A stretch of 64,000 nucleotides of DNA, taken from NCBI GenBank assembly GCA_911728455.2, contig OU452240.1, positions 4,597,913 through 4,661,912 on the forward strand, given 5' to 3'. The stretch's first letter is position 1. Every line of letters begins with the position of its first letter. Below, in pieces: positions 44,786 through 55,854 of the stretch. Source of the DNA: Marthasterias glacialis. Taxonomy: Eukaryota > Echinodermata > Asteroidea > Forcipulatida > Asteriidae. The notes under the pieces are model-generated. The model saw nothing but the letters and a program-made list of their open reading frames with translations, ran no database searches and had not been told where the DNA came from. A program made the translations under genes and the position numbers.

Positions 44786-45362
44786 CATGTATGGTGGTGA
44801 TTGTAGTGCCCCTCGAGCCACTTGCGCCGTCAACGGCGCGTTGTCGCGTGCCGTAGCATAGTCGCGTCATGCCGTCACTTAGTCGCGTCATGCCGTCGCA
44901 TAGTCGTGTTGTGCCGTCGCGGAATCGCATCGTGCCGTCGCATTGTCGCGTTGTGCTGTCGCATCATACCATCGCAATTTTGTACACGTTGCATCTTGCC
45001 GTTGCATTGTCACATTGTCACCCGGAAGCTGCAGTTTTACTGTATTATTAAGTGCTTGACAAAAGAGGGCGCACTTCAAATGCTGATAATACAGTAAAAC
45101 TGCTTCCGGGCGACAATGTGACGGCACAACGCAACAATGCGACGGCACGACGCAAATTGTGACGGCACTATACAACATGTACAAAACTATGTGACGATAC
45201 GACGCGACGGCACGACACAACAATGCGACGGCATAACGTGACTATGCGACGGCACGACGCGACTAGGCGACGGCACGATGTGATTGTTATGATGCGATGG
45301 CACGACGCGACAATGCGCCGTTGACGGTGCAAGCGGCCGGCTAGGGACACTACAATCACCGC
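44786..45362. mobile_element. Foldback element with subrepeated arms (GTCGCGTCGTGCC type)
   Basis: The outer ends 'tggtggtgattgtagtgcc' and 'ggacactacaatcaccgcca' are inverted. Both arms consist of short CG-rich subrepeats ('gccgtcgcatagtcgcgt' and the complementary 'cgacggcacgacgcgac'). The centre (45015-45115) pairs 'cagttttactgtatt' with 'aatacagtaaaactg'. The frames on both strands are repeat by-products rich in Arg, Ser and Cys. Confidence 0.8.
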
Positions 45363-45439
45363 CATACATAGTACATGCGATGTTGAAATCCATACATTTT
45401 CATTACCCACTGCCGGTGTCGCATGCAATTATGTCCTCT

Positions 45440-45600
45440 ATGGGATACTATCCGGCGGACATTATTGCATATGCAATACCGTCCGCCGGACGATTTTGCA
45501 TATGCAATTGTGTCTGCCCGGACGCTGCTGCATAATGCAATTGTGTCCGCCCAGACACATTTGCATATGCAATCGTGTCCGCCACCGTGCAAAACGGTCC
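45440..45600. repeat. Short repeats with octamer-like ATTTGCATATGCAAT
   Basis: 'ttgcatatgcaat' recurs with 'gtgtccgcc' or 'gtctgcccgg' spacers, about every 35-45 bp. A related block is at 45846-45935. ATGCAAAT is the POU/Oct consensus; whether it is bound is unknown. Confidence 0.6.
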
Positions 45601-45999
45601 TCGAAGCCTATGTTCAAATATTTGGCGAAAACAAGCCCCAGGCACGGCGGGCCCGTGGAAATTTTGCTTGTCCATGACACCCCCGGGTTATGTTTATAAA
45701 TATGTCAAAAGATTTAAAACAGAAGAAAAACTAAAGCGCTGAAACCGTTGCAGTAAGCTGCAATCATAATACATGAATATTCATGCCGCACATGTGCATA
45801 CATACGTTCAGTGCATGCACGCTCGCTGACGCACAATGTACATGTACGTCGGACGGTTTTGCATAGCCCCGGACACGATTGCATATGCAAAAGTGTCCGG
45901 AGCGGACAGTATTGCATGGCGGACACAATTGCATCTGACACCGGTCTATTCAGTCAGAACGAAAACGATGTAGGGACCGGGAACCAGTCTATAAGTGCA

Positions 46000-46409
46000 G
46001 GGAGGCAGTGACCGTACGGTTAATAATAATCTAATATAATAAGAGCGAAATCCTCAAATGTTTGTCGCACATAGCGTCCGGAACGGCTTGGTCGCGAGGC
46101 TTGAGAGGGGTTCACACGTATCGGGAAAAATCCAGAGGGTGTCGTCGTTGCCCTTCCGGCTCTGCCAAAGATGTCGTTTTTGCGTCACGGGCAAATCGCC
46201 GCTTTTCCTGCATTATTCAGTGCTTTTTGTCATGCAGCGGCCGTCGTTCGGGACCATTCAGTTTTTAGCACACATTCCCTCTGGTTTTCCCTTAGGTGCT
46301 GCGTTATTCTTGACCCGTGTGCTTAATTACCGCAACGGCCACACTTTCGTGGTGTTTCTCAAATCTTGTACATGCAGCAGCCGTTTAGTTTGTTTGCGAA
46401 CCCCACAGA
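46000..46409. other. Spacer between elements, nothing recognised
   Basis: The open frame at 46058-46474 runs into the foldback arm and has no recognisable family. Confidence 0.35.
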
Positions 46410-47300
46410 GTATGGTGGCCCTGAAGGGACATCGCACATCGCATACGTGTGCGCACACGTATGCAATGTCGTGAAACAATTCGCGAATGTGTGCGCCCAC
46501 GTATGCAATGTCGTGAACCAAATCGCGAATATATGCGCACACGTATGCAATGTCGCGAAACAAATCGCGAATGTGTGCGCACACGTATGCAATGTCGTGA
46601 ACCAAATCGCGAATATATGCGCACACGTGTGCAATGTCGGGAACCAAATCGCGAATATGTGCGCACACGTATGCAAAGTCGTGAACCAAATCGCGAATAT
46701 GTGCGCACACGTATGCAATGTCGTGAATCATATCGCGAATATGTGCGCACTCGTCTGCGAATATATTCGCGATGTCGTGAATGTTATTGCATACCATTGT
46801 CGCATACCTTTGGGGTGATGTCATAGTTGCGGACAATGTGTTAGTGAACTAGGGAGTATGCAAGTGGCCCTGGTCCCATTTGTATACCAAAGACATTCAA
46901 TGCAGGGGCTTGGGTACCAGGCAGGTACATTGTGTGGCCACTCTATGTGCAACCCCCCAGATCAATAGACATTTTATTCAAAGGTATGCGACAATGGTAT
47001 GCAATAAAATTCACGACATCGCGAATATATTCGCAGACGAGTGCGCACATATTCACGATTTGGTTCACGACATTGCATACCGTGTGCGCACACATTCAGG
47101 ATTTGTTTCACGACATTGCATACGTGTGCGCACATATTCGCGATTTGGTTCACGACATTGCATACGTGTGCGCATATATTCGCGATTTGATTCACGACAT
47201 TGCATACGTGTGCGCATATATTCGCGAATTGTTTCACGACATTGCATACGTGTGCGCACACGTATGCGATGTGCGATGTCCCTTCAGGGCCACCATAACA
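46410..47300. mobile_element. Foldback element with 42-bp minisatellite arms
   Basis: The ends TATGGTGGCCCTGAAGGGAC and GTCCCTTCAGGGCCACCATA are inverted. The left arm (46440-46770) is a tandem array of a 42-bp unit containing 'gcgcacacgtatgcaatgtc'. The right arm (46990-47285) is the same array on the other strand. About 200 bp of non-repeated DNA separates them. The structure recalls sea urchin TU elements. Long open frames on both strands are due to the 42-bp period. Confidence 0.85.
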
Positions 47301-47713
47301 GAGTCGTTTATCCGGACAGAGTCGTCTGCGCAGAGTCTACTGTGCACATGATCCCCATTGTTCTATATCCACGACGATCAACGTTGGCCTATACACCACA
47401 GCCCATCACAGTCGCCGAGCTACACTGGACCCAACAACGCTTTTATTAACACTGGACATTATCTGGCGTGTGTATGAGGTCCGACCGAGTGAACACTCAT
47501 GTGTTCGTTGGTACCTGTATAATGCCTTACAAATTCCAATTTCAAAAACAGGGAGTAACAAAAAACTGCTCCAAAACCCATTCAAGCTGACCTCAACAAT
47601 ATACTTTAAAATCACCTGAACTACGATGGAGAAGTTGCCGGTTATGATGGTACGATTATATCAGATTAGACTAGCCACTTTATACCCCAACTATCTATCT
47701 ATACCCTTCATCA

Positions 47714-48010
47714 GCGCCGTAACTAGGGTAACATTTTAGGGGGCACAAGGGGGTGCACCATTTTCCATTGGGAGCACTTTTGGCCAATTAAAACTTGTAG
47801 TTTCCGTTTATATTTTTCCTAAACAAGCCCCTTTTCAGTGTTGACGTGTTGACGTAAAAACAAAACACAGTGTAAATAATTTAGAATAGTTCGAAAAACA
47901 TTAAAATTACTACGTAAATACTCATAAAAATGCAACATTTCTTTCTGGTAATTTTTAATCTCAAAAGTCCAGGGATAAAATGCCGTATCCGGCTGCCCCT
48001 TTATATCCAT
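47714..48010. repeat. Interspersed repeat, copy 1 ('cgtaactaggg' end)
   Basis: 'tatttttcctaaacaagccc' and 'aatctcaaaagtccag' match 49063-49373 in the same order. The end 'gcgccgtaactagggtaaca' corresponds to the inverted right end of copy 2 ('ttaattacgccactg'). Confidence 0.7.
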
Positions 48011-48280
48011 GGAATTTAAGTAAACTTTGATCCTTACCTATCTAGAAGGGTTTAAGAATGTATCGAGCTAGGAACAGGAAGTCTGAACAATTCTAAAGGG
48101 TTAAAAACGTTTCCATGGTCGCAGAGCAATGACCACCAATCATCCTGTGTAAACAATCTTCGTTTCAAATGTGACAGCAGCCGGCCAGGCTGCCGCGGTA
48201 ATTTTCAACAAGAGTTAAAAAAAAAACATACGCCCGCTCTCTAGTCTTACTCTCCTTTTCGTTCGCAAGTGACCCCTTCC

Positions 48281-49065
48281 TAGACCGATTGCGTGACCTA
48301 CGTCACGTGACCCCTGTTGGGTTAAAAATGTAAACACACACGTAATCCTCCATAGGAAAGGGTGGTACGGTACACGATGATTAATGCATTTAGTTAATTC
48401 GATCTGGGGTTTTTTTGCTCAAAATCTGTGAAACATATTCCAGAGTTTGTACCAAAGACCTTCAAGTGGCTGAATAAAGCCAGTAAGGACAGTTCCAGCA
48501 AGTCTTGAAAATTGTAAAAGTACTTATAAATGTGCACGATGAGTACAGCGCGCGACGGAACGTTAGGCCAGACCATGGAGGACGACCGCGATCACCACAC
48601 ACTTTTCAACACAACAATTTCAAAGTTTTGAAGCTGAAATCCTCCAAAGAAATTGATTTCCAAAACTGTGTGATTCCTTTGCCTATTTGAAATTCTGCAA
48701 GGCTAGGTATTAATGCTCACTTTTCCAATGTTGTTTATCCTTTTTTACAGTGATTTAGGCCAACATTACAAACAAAATAACGGACGGCTGGTCGTCCGAC
48801 GCCGGTAGTGCATGGCTTTAAAAAACCTCTTTTCCGAAGACATATGTTAAATTATGAAACAGAGATGTGATTTAAATTAATGCCACACCATACTACTTTA
48901 AATAAAGGGGCTGATTAACTAATTCATCGCTTAACGAAAGTATAATCGACTGTTTTCGAACTCACTCTGAGTCTCTTTACACGTATTTGTTTCACCAGCT
49001 GTATGACGTCATACCCGATAGGGGGTCACGTGACCGCATGCAAACATTGTCGCGCAATCGGTCTA
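48281..49065 (+). mobile_element. TIR element, GACCGATTGCG family
   Basis: TAGACCGATTGCGTGACC at 48281 faces 'cgcgcaatcggtcta' at 49065, bounded by TA. It has CACGTG E-box palindromes just inside both ends ('cgtcacgtgacc', 'gtcacgtgaccg'). Related copies are at 1915-2747, 60619-61419 and 25122-25588 (truncated). No transposase. Confidence 0.85.
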
Positions 49066-49373
49066 TTAAAACTATAGTTTTCGTTTGTATTTTTCCTAAA
49101 CAAGCCCCTTTCAGAGCTCTTATGTTATGCCGTTTATTATGTTATATAAAATAACAACATAATAATGACGTAAAAATAATAACAATAATAATTAAATAAT
49201 AAAACAAAAATAGTTTTGAAAACATTTGAAAATTACTACATAAAAGCTTGTAAAATGTTATATTTTATTTTGATAATTTTCAATCTCAAAAGTCCAGATT
49301 TCAAATGGTGGGAGGGCACCCGGGGGCACGGACATCAGTTTAGGGGGCACGTGTCCCTTAATTACGCCACTGC
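49066..49373. repeat. Interspersed repeat, copy 2
   Basis: It matches 47788-47962 ('tttttcctaaacaagccc', 'tctcaaaagtccag') and ends 'ttaattacgccactg'. It directly abuts the TIR element. Confidence 0.7.
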
Positions 49374-49531
49374 CCCAGCAAAGGAATTCGTGAAATTCCC
49401 ATCGAGCACAATAAAAACACAATAGGGAATGGAAGGGGGAACACTGTCCCACATTATCGAGCGCCAAATGATAATAAACAGGAATATTGAAATTGAAAAT
49501 TGTATATGAAAACAGTGCTCTCTCTAACAGT

Positions 49532-49683
<152 letters not shown>

Positions 49684-50026
49684 GAATCTTATGATTCGAA
49701 TTATATGTTAAAGTATGATGTATGAAGTTCTGACCTGATTTGACCTAGCTTCCAGTTCAAGACGGAAGTTCAAATATACTGTAAAGCTCTAATGGGTTTT
49801 ATGTTCATATGTAAATATTGTATTTGATTTAACTTTTATACATCAAAGTGATGTCATAAAAACTTACGTCTAGTTTTTTTTATATTATTTTTTAAGAACC
49901 AAGTTGGCCTATAGGCACATAAAAAACATGTTGACGCGCTATCTAAGACTGAACACTTTGGTCTTGGGTTGAGATAAACGTTACACTGGAAGATTAATTA
50001 ATTAAAGAGAAACTGACTGGGTAAAA

Positions 50027-50272
50027 TTTGTAAATCAATTTTGGGGTGAACAAAGAAAAAAAAGAATGGAGCGGGATCTGAACATGCGACCTCCGGCTTA
50101 ACATACAAAGATATTGACAAACAAAGACACTGACAAAATAGGGAGACCGCGAACATAAGGGCCGGATAGCTCAATTGGTAGAGCGTCGGCACGAAGCCGG
50201 TCGCAGGTTCACATCCCGCTCCATTCAATTTTTCTTAAGGTCTTCACCCCAAATTGATTTAAAAATAAAACA
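50027..50272. repeat. Inverted pair of tRNA-like repeats
   Basis: At 50161-50225 the plus strand reads like a tRNA: GATAGCTCAATTGGTAGAGC (D arm), a CGGC/GCCG stem and GCAGGTTCACATCCCGC (B-box-like). The minus strand at 50064-50105 repeats the 3' half ('catgttcagatcccgctcc'). Outer arms 'tcaattttggggtgaa' and 'ttcaccccaaattga' complete the palindrome. The T loop is degraded, so a working tRNA is unlikely. Confidence 0.7.
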
Positions 50273-52285
50273 GCAATATACCTTTTATAATAAAATGGAA
50301 TCATGATGTAAAATTTACCTCACAGACATACTGGCGTGTGGTCTCGGCGTCACTTCTGTTAGAAATGAGGAAAGAGATGGATAGTGAACACTAAGAGACC
50401 TGTCACGGACGGTGTTTACCCCGCCCTACGAGATCGCTTGAGGGCGCCCTTCACTGTGGCGAGGACGGAGCAACTTTTCCGGACACATGGTTTCGCCAGC
50501 CATCTTACTCAAACATTTCTAGAAGTTTTTATCGATATTTACCTTTTTAGACTTTCTTGTATTTTATGTAGCCTGCCATACTTTTTAACCTGACATTCCG
50601 GAACCACAGTCATGTAAATAGAGATTATTTTCTAGGATTTATTTCTTCATATTTTGGGCCAGAAAGTAGTGGTATAGACGTTTTGGAGATTCATATTTGT
50701 CTCATGTGCACAGCTGAGTCTCATGTTTAGTATATGTCCAGAAATTGTTTGACTCAGCTTCTGAGCCTCATAGAGTTCGATATTTTTCTAGATACATTAT
50801 TGTCGCAAGCTTGTTCTAAATCTGGTGGATTTATGCATTCTGGTGAGCATATTCGAGTGTAGGAGCTATCCCTGTTTTTAAGCCTGTATTAGCCCTTTTT
50901 ACCAATCGAATGACCTTCCTGTCGGAGCGATCCCTGCATTTTAGGATTTAACCGTTTTTAGCCTAAACTTTTCTAATTGAAGGATTTTTCGAGTTTGTGG
51001 TTTACTTAAAAACATTTTCTGCCACTTTTTATATGTTTTGGGGTTTCTTTAAAAGTAAACGAAGGTTTTATGTATTTTCTTACAGTTCACCGTATGGAAT
51101 AAAGATATACTGGAAACCGAAGCTCTGACCTTTGGCCATTACTTTTTTATCTAGTGCGGTTGCACTATCTGGTTTAACTGAAGTACGGTAACACTTCTGC
51201 AGATGCCAGAACAAGACCTATTAGTTCAAACTGACTGACCGACCTGCTAAAAACTGCTGGTATTATAGTCAACACAGTCATTTCAAAGGAACAAAGATCC
51301 CGACACGATTATGCTGCCAGCAATTTTAGTTTGCAACAGCCTTCAAAAGGACGTTGCCAGTGGTGTAACAGGGCTGGTGGCCATGTACAGGTACCCCCAT
51401 TTTATAACTGGATTTTTGATATTAAGTTATAGGTTAATGAGCCTAGCAGTTCCCACACACCTCACACAGAGTTCCCATTGTTTCCAGACCCTGCTGGTCA
51501 GATGTACATAGCTATACATTGGAAACAATGAACATGGCTCAACTTATCAACCATAAACTACACTGAATTTTCCTTCTCCAAATATATAAAATGAGAAAGT
51601 GATAAAATACAAATAATAACATAAAGATGATCTACAATGTCTTGGCTTCCAGAGACATAAGTTATTTCCTCATAACTCCCCAGGATCCCAAGATATACTT
51701 CAACTAAAATCATCACCTCGAAGATTAAAAATACTTTTTGGTCTCTTCTAAATGCATATAAAAGTACCAAGGATGACCAAATTCTAAAAGCATGAAAAGT
51801 AATCTTTCTTCTCTCAGAATAAAGTGAAACTTCAAAAATGATCTGGGCAATCTATACTAGTATATGATACATATGACAACCAAACAAATAAATTCTACAT
51901 ACCTGAAAAATAATACAAAGGGAAACTTTAGTTGGCTGTCTCTGGGTCATGTATTGCTCTCTCCAAGTCACTTGTAAGAATGACTTGAAGATAACAAGTA
52001 CTGCCAACCCCAGCTCCCCGTGCATGGTCTCCAGGTACACAACTGCTGTTTTATGCTGGTTCAGTGTTAGTAATTTATAGTGTTAGTGCGAGCCTGGCAT
52101 AAAACAGCTGAGGCTAAACAGAACTCAAAATTTTATAGGGGGTAGCAACGATTCTGAACTATTTACACTAGGGGCTAATGCAGATCCCTACAATTATCTT
52201 TTACTGTACAAATATTAAGCAATACTGTGTTAAACAACAGTGAGCATCTCTGATTTATAAAGAACTATATTTCTAATAGAAAACA
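50273..52285. other. Unassigned sequence
   Basis: No recognisable gene. The 50384-50593 frame has no family. The 51300-52040 region is AT-rich without a repeat I recognise. Confidence 0.35.
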
Positions 52286-52440
52286 AGTCAGTGATGTTTG
52301 AAGCTTTGCATGGTGTAGGAGACTAAGAATATACTATTGCTAGTAATGTGTTTTTAATCTCTTTTGTGAGTGTTGGCTCTGAAAAGAGCCGGAGTGGTCT
52401 CTTTTCAGAGCAACCACTCCTCACAAAAGTCAAGTGGTGG
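52286..52440. repeat. Second copy of the retroelement 3' module, with an inverted partner
   Basis: 'gatgtttgaagctttgcat' and 'cttttgtgagtg-tggctctg' match 42250-42366. Within 52360-52432 the stem-loop module occurs in both orientations, forming a larger palindrome ending CTTTTGTGAG / CTCACAAAAG. Confidence 0.7.
52375..52390 (-). promoter_or_regulatory. Perfect histone-type stem-loop
   Basis: The minus strand reads GGCTCT-TTTC-AGAGCC, a 6-bp stem with a 4-nt loop, exactly the consensus shape. It is followed by AACACTCACAAAAG. An inverted, diverged copy lies at about 52397-52415 on the plus strand. No histone coding sequence is present nearby. Confidence 0.55.
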
Positions 52441-52863
52441 TGAATATTTTATTTGTCTACTATTATAACAACATAAGAAGATCAGCAAAGACTGTTTTGT
52501 GTCCTGCAGGGCCAGCAAATACAACAAACTAAACAAAGGCAAAAACCATCAGGACAAGCAAAATAGTACAAAATACAATATCGAGAATACAAAATGTCAC
52601 AAAATTCAAAATGTCACGGAATGTTGGTTCGAATGTTGTTTTTTATACATGTATTTAGTAATAATATAAGTTTTCCTGGCCTATATCTGCAAAAGATCAT
52701 TCGATTTCATTATTGCGCTTTCAAATTCACGCGAGTTCTCTAATTCAGTCAAACCAGGGTTTCTCTTTGGGTACTATTGCATTGACAATTTCGTTTTCGT
52801 TTTCGTTGTTTCTTTCATTAACGATATACCGGTATTACCTATAGAGCGTAAATGTTAGTACCT

Positions 52864-53209
52864 GCAATATTATTCGCCGTTAATGTTGTTGTTTAAACGA
52901 CAGGAAATGATCACAATGGTACCAACAAATTAATATTAATCTGAATAATCTCGTTATGCTGACAAACCGATGAACTGAATGTTCAACTTGAACAGGTAAT
53001 TTGTGTTATTCTCGTTTTTACCTAGGAATCTCGCCTGGGATCTACATGTTAGGAATCTCTGCAATATTCTATACACCAACATTTTTTTAGTAAATTCATG
53101 TACTATATATTCGCAATATTATTCGCCGTTAATGTTGTTGTTTAAACGACAGGAAATGATCACAATGATACCAACAAATTAATAATAATCTGAATAATCT
53201 CGTCATGCC
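52864..53209. repeat. Direct duplication of about 97 bp
   Basis: 'gcaatattattcgccgttaa' to 'ctgaataatctcgt' occurs at 52864-52959 and again at 53113-53209 with few differences. The spacing is 249 bp. Confidence 0.85.
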
Positions 53210-53678
53210 GTTTTTCATATTTTAGTTAATTCATGTACTATAGTCAAGTGGCGGTGAATATTTTATTTGTCTACCTAACAACATATTAATAGGATAAGAA
53301 GATGTGTCTAAGAACAGATAAATAAAGTTTTATGGCACACAAGATAACATAAACAAGAAACAATATTGTTTATTGCATTTGCTTGCATTGTAACTGTTTG
53401 CTTTGATCTGCTTTGGTCCTAAATACATTTTTTTTGTCATCTTCTTTATTTGTTATAAAACCTTGCAAAATAAACATATGTGATTTTCTTTTACAATTAA
53501 AAAATAAATTTAAAAGGGGATTTAAAAGTCAATCAGCCTTCCTCTATCTATCTACATTGCTCACTCTTCTGTACAGTAATGACCACGGGCAGCCATTTTT
53601 GCTTCAAAATGGTGTAGGCTATTAAGTGAGAAGTATACTCGGCATGCAGTGTAAAAATGAATTCCCCTGATATCCTAC

Positions 53679-53790
53679 CTTTATATAGGCAAAATACGAA
53701 CCCGAAAGCGCATACCAAAGAAACGAGTTTGAACGCAATCATTTCCAAAATGTTTGCCAGTTGACGAACATGAATGGTCGACCAGCCCAT
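53679..53790 (-). CDS. Possible first coding exon of an unidentified membrane protein
   Basis: The minus strand reads MGWSTIHVRQLANILEMIAF then KLVSLVCAFGFVFCLYK and a good donor AAAG|gtagga. The segment IAF-LVSLVCAFGFVFCL looks like a signal anchor or one membrane span. The upstream frame is also open. No partner exon was identified and the family is unknown, so it may be chance. Confidence 0.25.
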
Positions 53791-53938
53791 TGCTGCTGGC
53801 TTTGGCGAAAAAAAAAAATTACTTCTACGAATCCCTATCAAGACAAAACACTGTACACACGTGACGTCTGTACACACCCGTACTCGCCCACCTTTACGTG
53901 CGAACAGTGAGTAGATGGTCATTTACACGAATGTAATT

Positions 53939-55854
53939 AGCTGTTCCGACTTACCGTCGGAACAGATTTTGTTTTCGTCGAGATTTTTATTATTTTTATT
54001 ATTATTATTGTTTGTTTCCACCTAAATTCCCATAGCATTTGTACACGTTTTTTGTATAGACCTAAAATCCTTATGTTTAAATAGGAAGATGTTGGGTTTT
54101 CTATCAAATTGAAGCATGGTACATAAACTTAACACTAATTGTGATAATTGTTAAATTTTTAAATTAATTAGCCACTTTACAGCGAGGTGAATATTTAATT
54201 AGCCAACTTTGTTAGCACCATATCTCAAAAAGTATACCGCCGATCGTCAAACTTTTTTTAGTTGTAGACTTCTGAGATACTCTAGATGTGCATTCTGGCC
54301 TAACATTCTCCTTCACGTCATCATGACGTCATTTGTTCGCGCATTTTGGTGTTGTGTACAAAACACATGGCGGTAAAAGTGTAAATGTTTTGACAGTCAA
54401 AAACACGATATTTTCAATTAAAATTACTAGTTGGCTTCCTAAATTACATAAACTGTTTTGAAAAGTTATTGCTTTTAATGAGAAATGTTCCTGGTCATTG
54501 AAACTAATCAAAGAATAATCTTTTCCACGATAATTAACGATAACGTGACAAATCGCGCACCATGGCTAGCCATTTTGATTGCGCAATCACGGCAATGCAT
54601 TGGAGATTTCCTTGATATTTGAATCGTAACCGAGAGAGGACCTATAGTTAGTGTATAGCCCATTCTGTATGTGTACGAACGATACATGCAACGTGCGTTT
54701 TGATAGGGTTTTCTTTAAAAGGCATTGGATGGTCATAAGTTACATACCATCTGGTAGCTTATAAAATTTGTTAGTATGAAAAACACATTTTTTTCGTCGT
54801 GATGTCATCAGGGATGACCGTTATCGTCGCGTGAATATTTAATTAGTCAAGTTTGTGTCCATCATATCTCAAAAAGTATACGTCTGATCCTCAAACTTTT
54901 TCAGTTATAGACTTGTCCTATATTGTAGATGTGATGTCTGGTCTAACATTTACCGTCACGTCATTATGACATCATTTTAACGGGGCTTTTAATCTATGTA
55001 CAAAAGGCATAGGTTTTAAAAGTGTCCAGATTTGGACATTTTTGAACACATTTTTCAAAATAAATGCAATTTTAGGTTCCCTATTTAGCTCAAATCAATT
55101 TGAAAACAGAGAGAACAATACAAGTCATTTCAGACTGACATTAATCTTGGTGCAGTGTGTTTCTTCAGTAATTAACTGTTAATTGGTAAATCAGTCAATA
55201 CCATAGCTATTAGTGCGTATGTACTGCACTAGATCGAAATTTCCCGCGACTGGAATGAAATCATGTACGCTTATAATACTTCATAGGCGTAATGGTGGCA
55301 ATGATCAATTTAGCTTTGCTGGTGCATCATTTGGCCTCACTAGCTTAAGAAACTATTTACTCACGTGACTGTTGCGTGAATATTTAATAAGCAACTCTTC
55401 ATATCGCTATATCTGAAGAAGGGCACAACCGATTTTCAAACTTGTTTCGGTCATATAGTCATTGGGCATTAAAGATGAGCTTTGAGTTGACGTGACCTCG
55501 GGTTGACCTTAACAACCGGGTAAACCGGAAGTTGAACCATGACTGAAGAAGTACACAGCCAATTTTAAAAATCTTTTTCAATTATATAGTCCTTGAAAAT
55601 TCAACATTACCCTCGGGATACCGTGACCGCATGTTGGTCTTAAATTTAGGGTCAACCGGAAGCTTGACGATATCTCAAGAACTACAAATCAAGTACCTTA
55701 AGAAACAATAATCGGAACAGCTTTGATTTTGGCCTAGAGACAAAATCTTAATTTCTAGTTGTAATTGTAATCGTAATTGTAATGTAATTTTAAAGAATGT
55801 CTTATTTAACAAAAATAAAGAAAAACTAGACATGTTGCATTCAGCATGTCTAGT
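53939..55854 (-). mobile_element. Hairpin-terminated ACTAGA element, minus-strand copy
   Basis: On the minus strand it starts ACTAGACATG at 55854 and ends with hairpin CTGTTCCGAC/GTCGGAACAG (53941-53965) followed by CTAA. The 'aaaatctcgac' lead-in matches array units 1-5. The interior has CRE-like 'cgtcatcatgacgtca' near 54316 and related segments near 54956, plus ETS-like 'aaaccggaagtt' near 55522. Confidence 0.65.

Larger units (their letters stand above)
44318..45995. mobile_element. Large TIR element hosting a nested foldback element
   Basis: TAGACTGGTTCCCGGTCC near 44318 is inverted near 45995 (GGACCGGGAACCAGTCTA), with TACATCGTT continuing the arm. It is bounded by TA. It contains the inverted element 44786-45362 and blocks of octamer-like repeats at 45440-45595 and 45846-45935. 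There is no transposase ORF. Confidence 0.75.

Noticed and set aside
44822..45428. Arg/Ser/Cys-rich open frames
   Set aside because: They translate the CG-rich subrepeats of a foldback element and recur in several frames and both strands.
46359..46836. Overlapping long open frames on both strands with repeated Cys/His/Arg peptides
   Set aside because: They lie in the 42-bp minisatellite arms, whose period is a multiple of 3 so frames stay open on both strands. No gene evidence.
50161..50225. Functional tRNA gene
   Set aside because: The T loop and acceptor pairing are degraded, and the sequence is part of a larger inverted repeat.
52375..52390. Histone gene cluster fragment
   Set aside because: No histone coding sequence in any frame near either stem-loop. 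The stem-loop travels with a retroelement flank instead.
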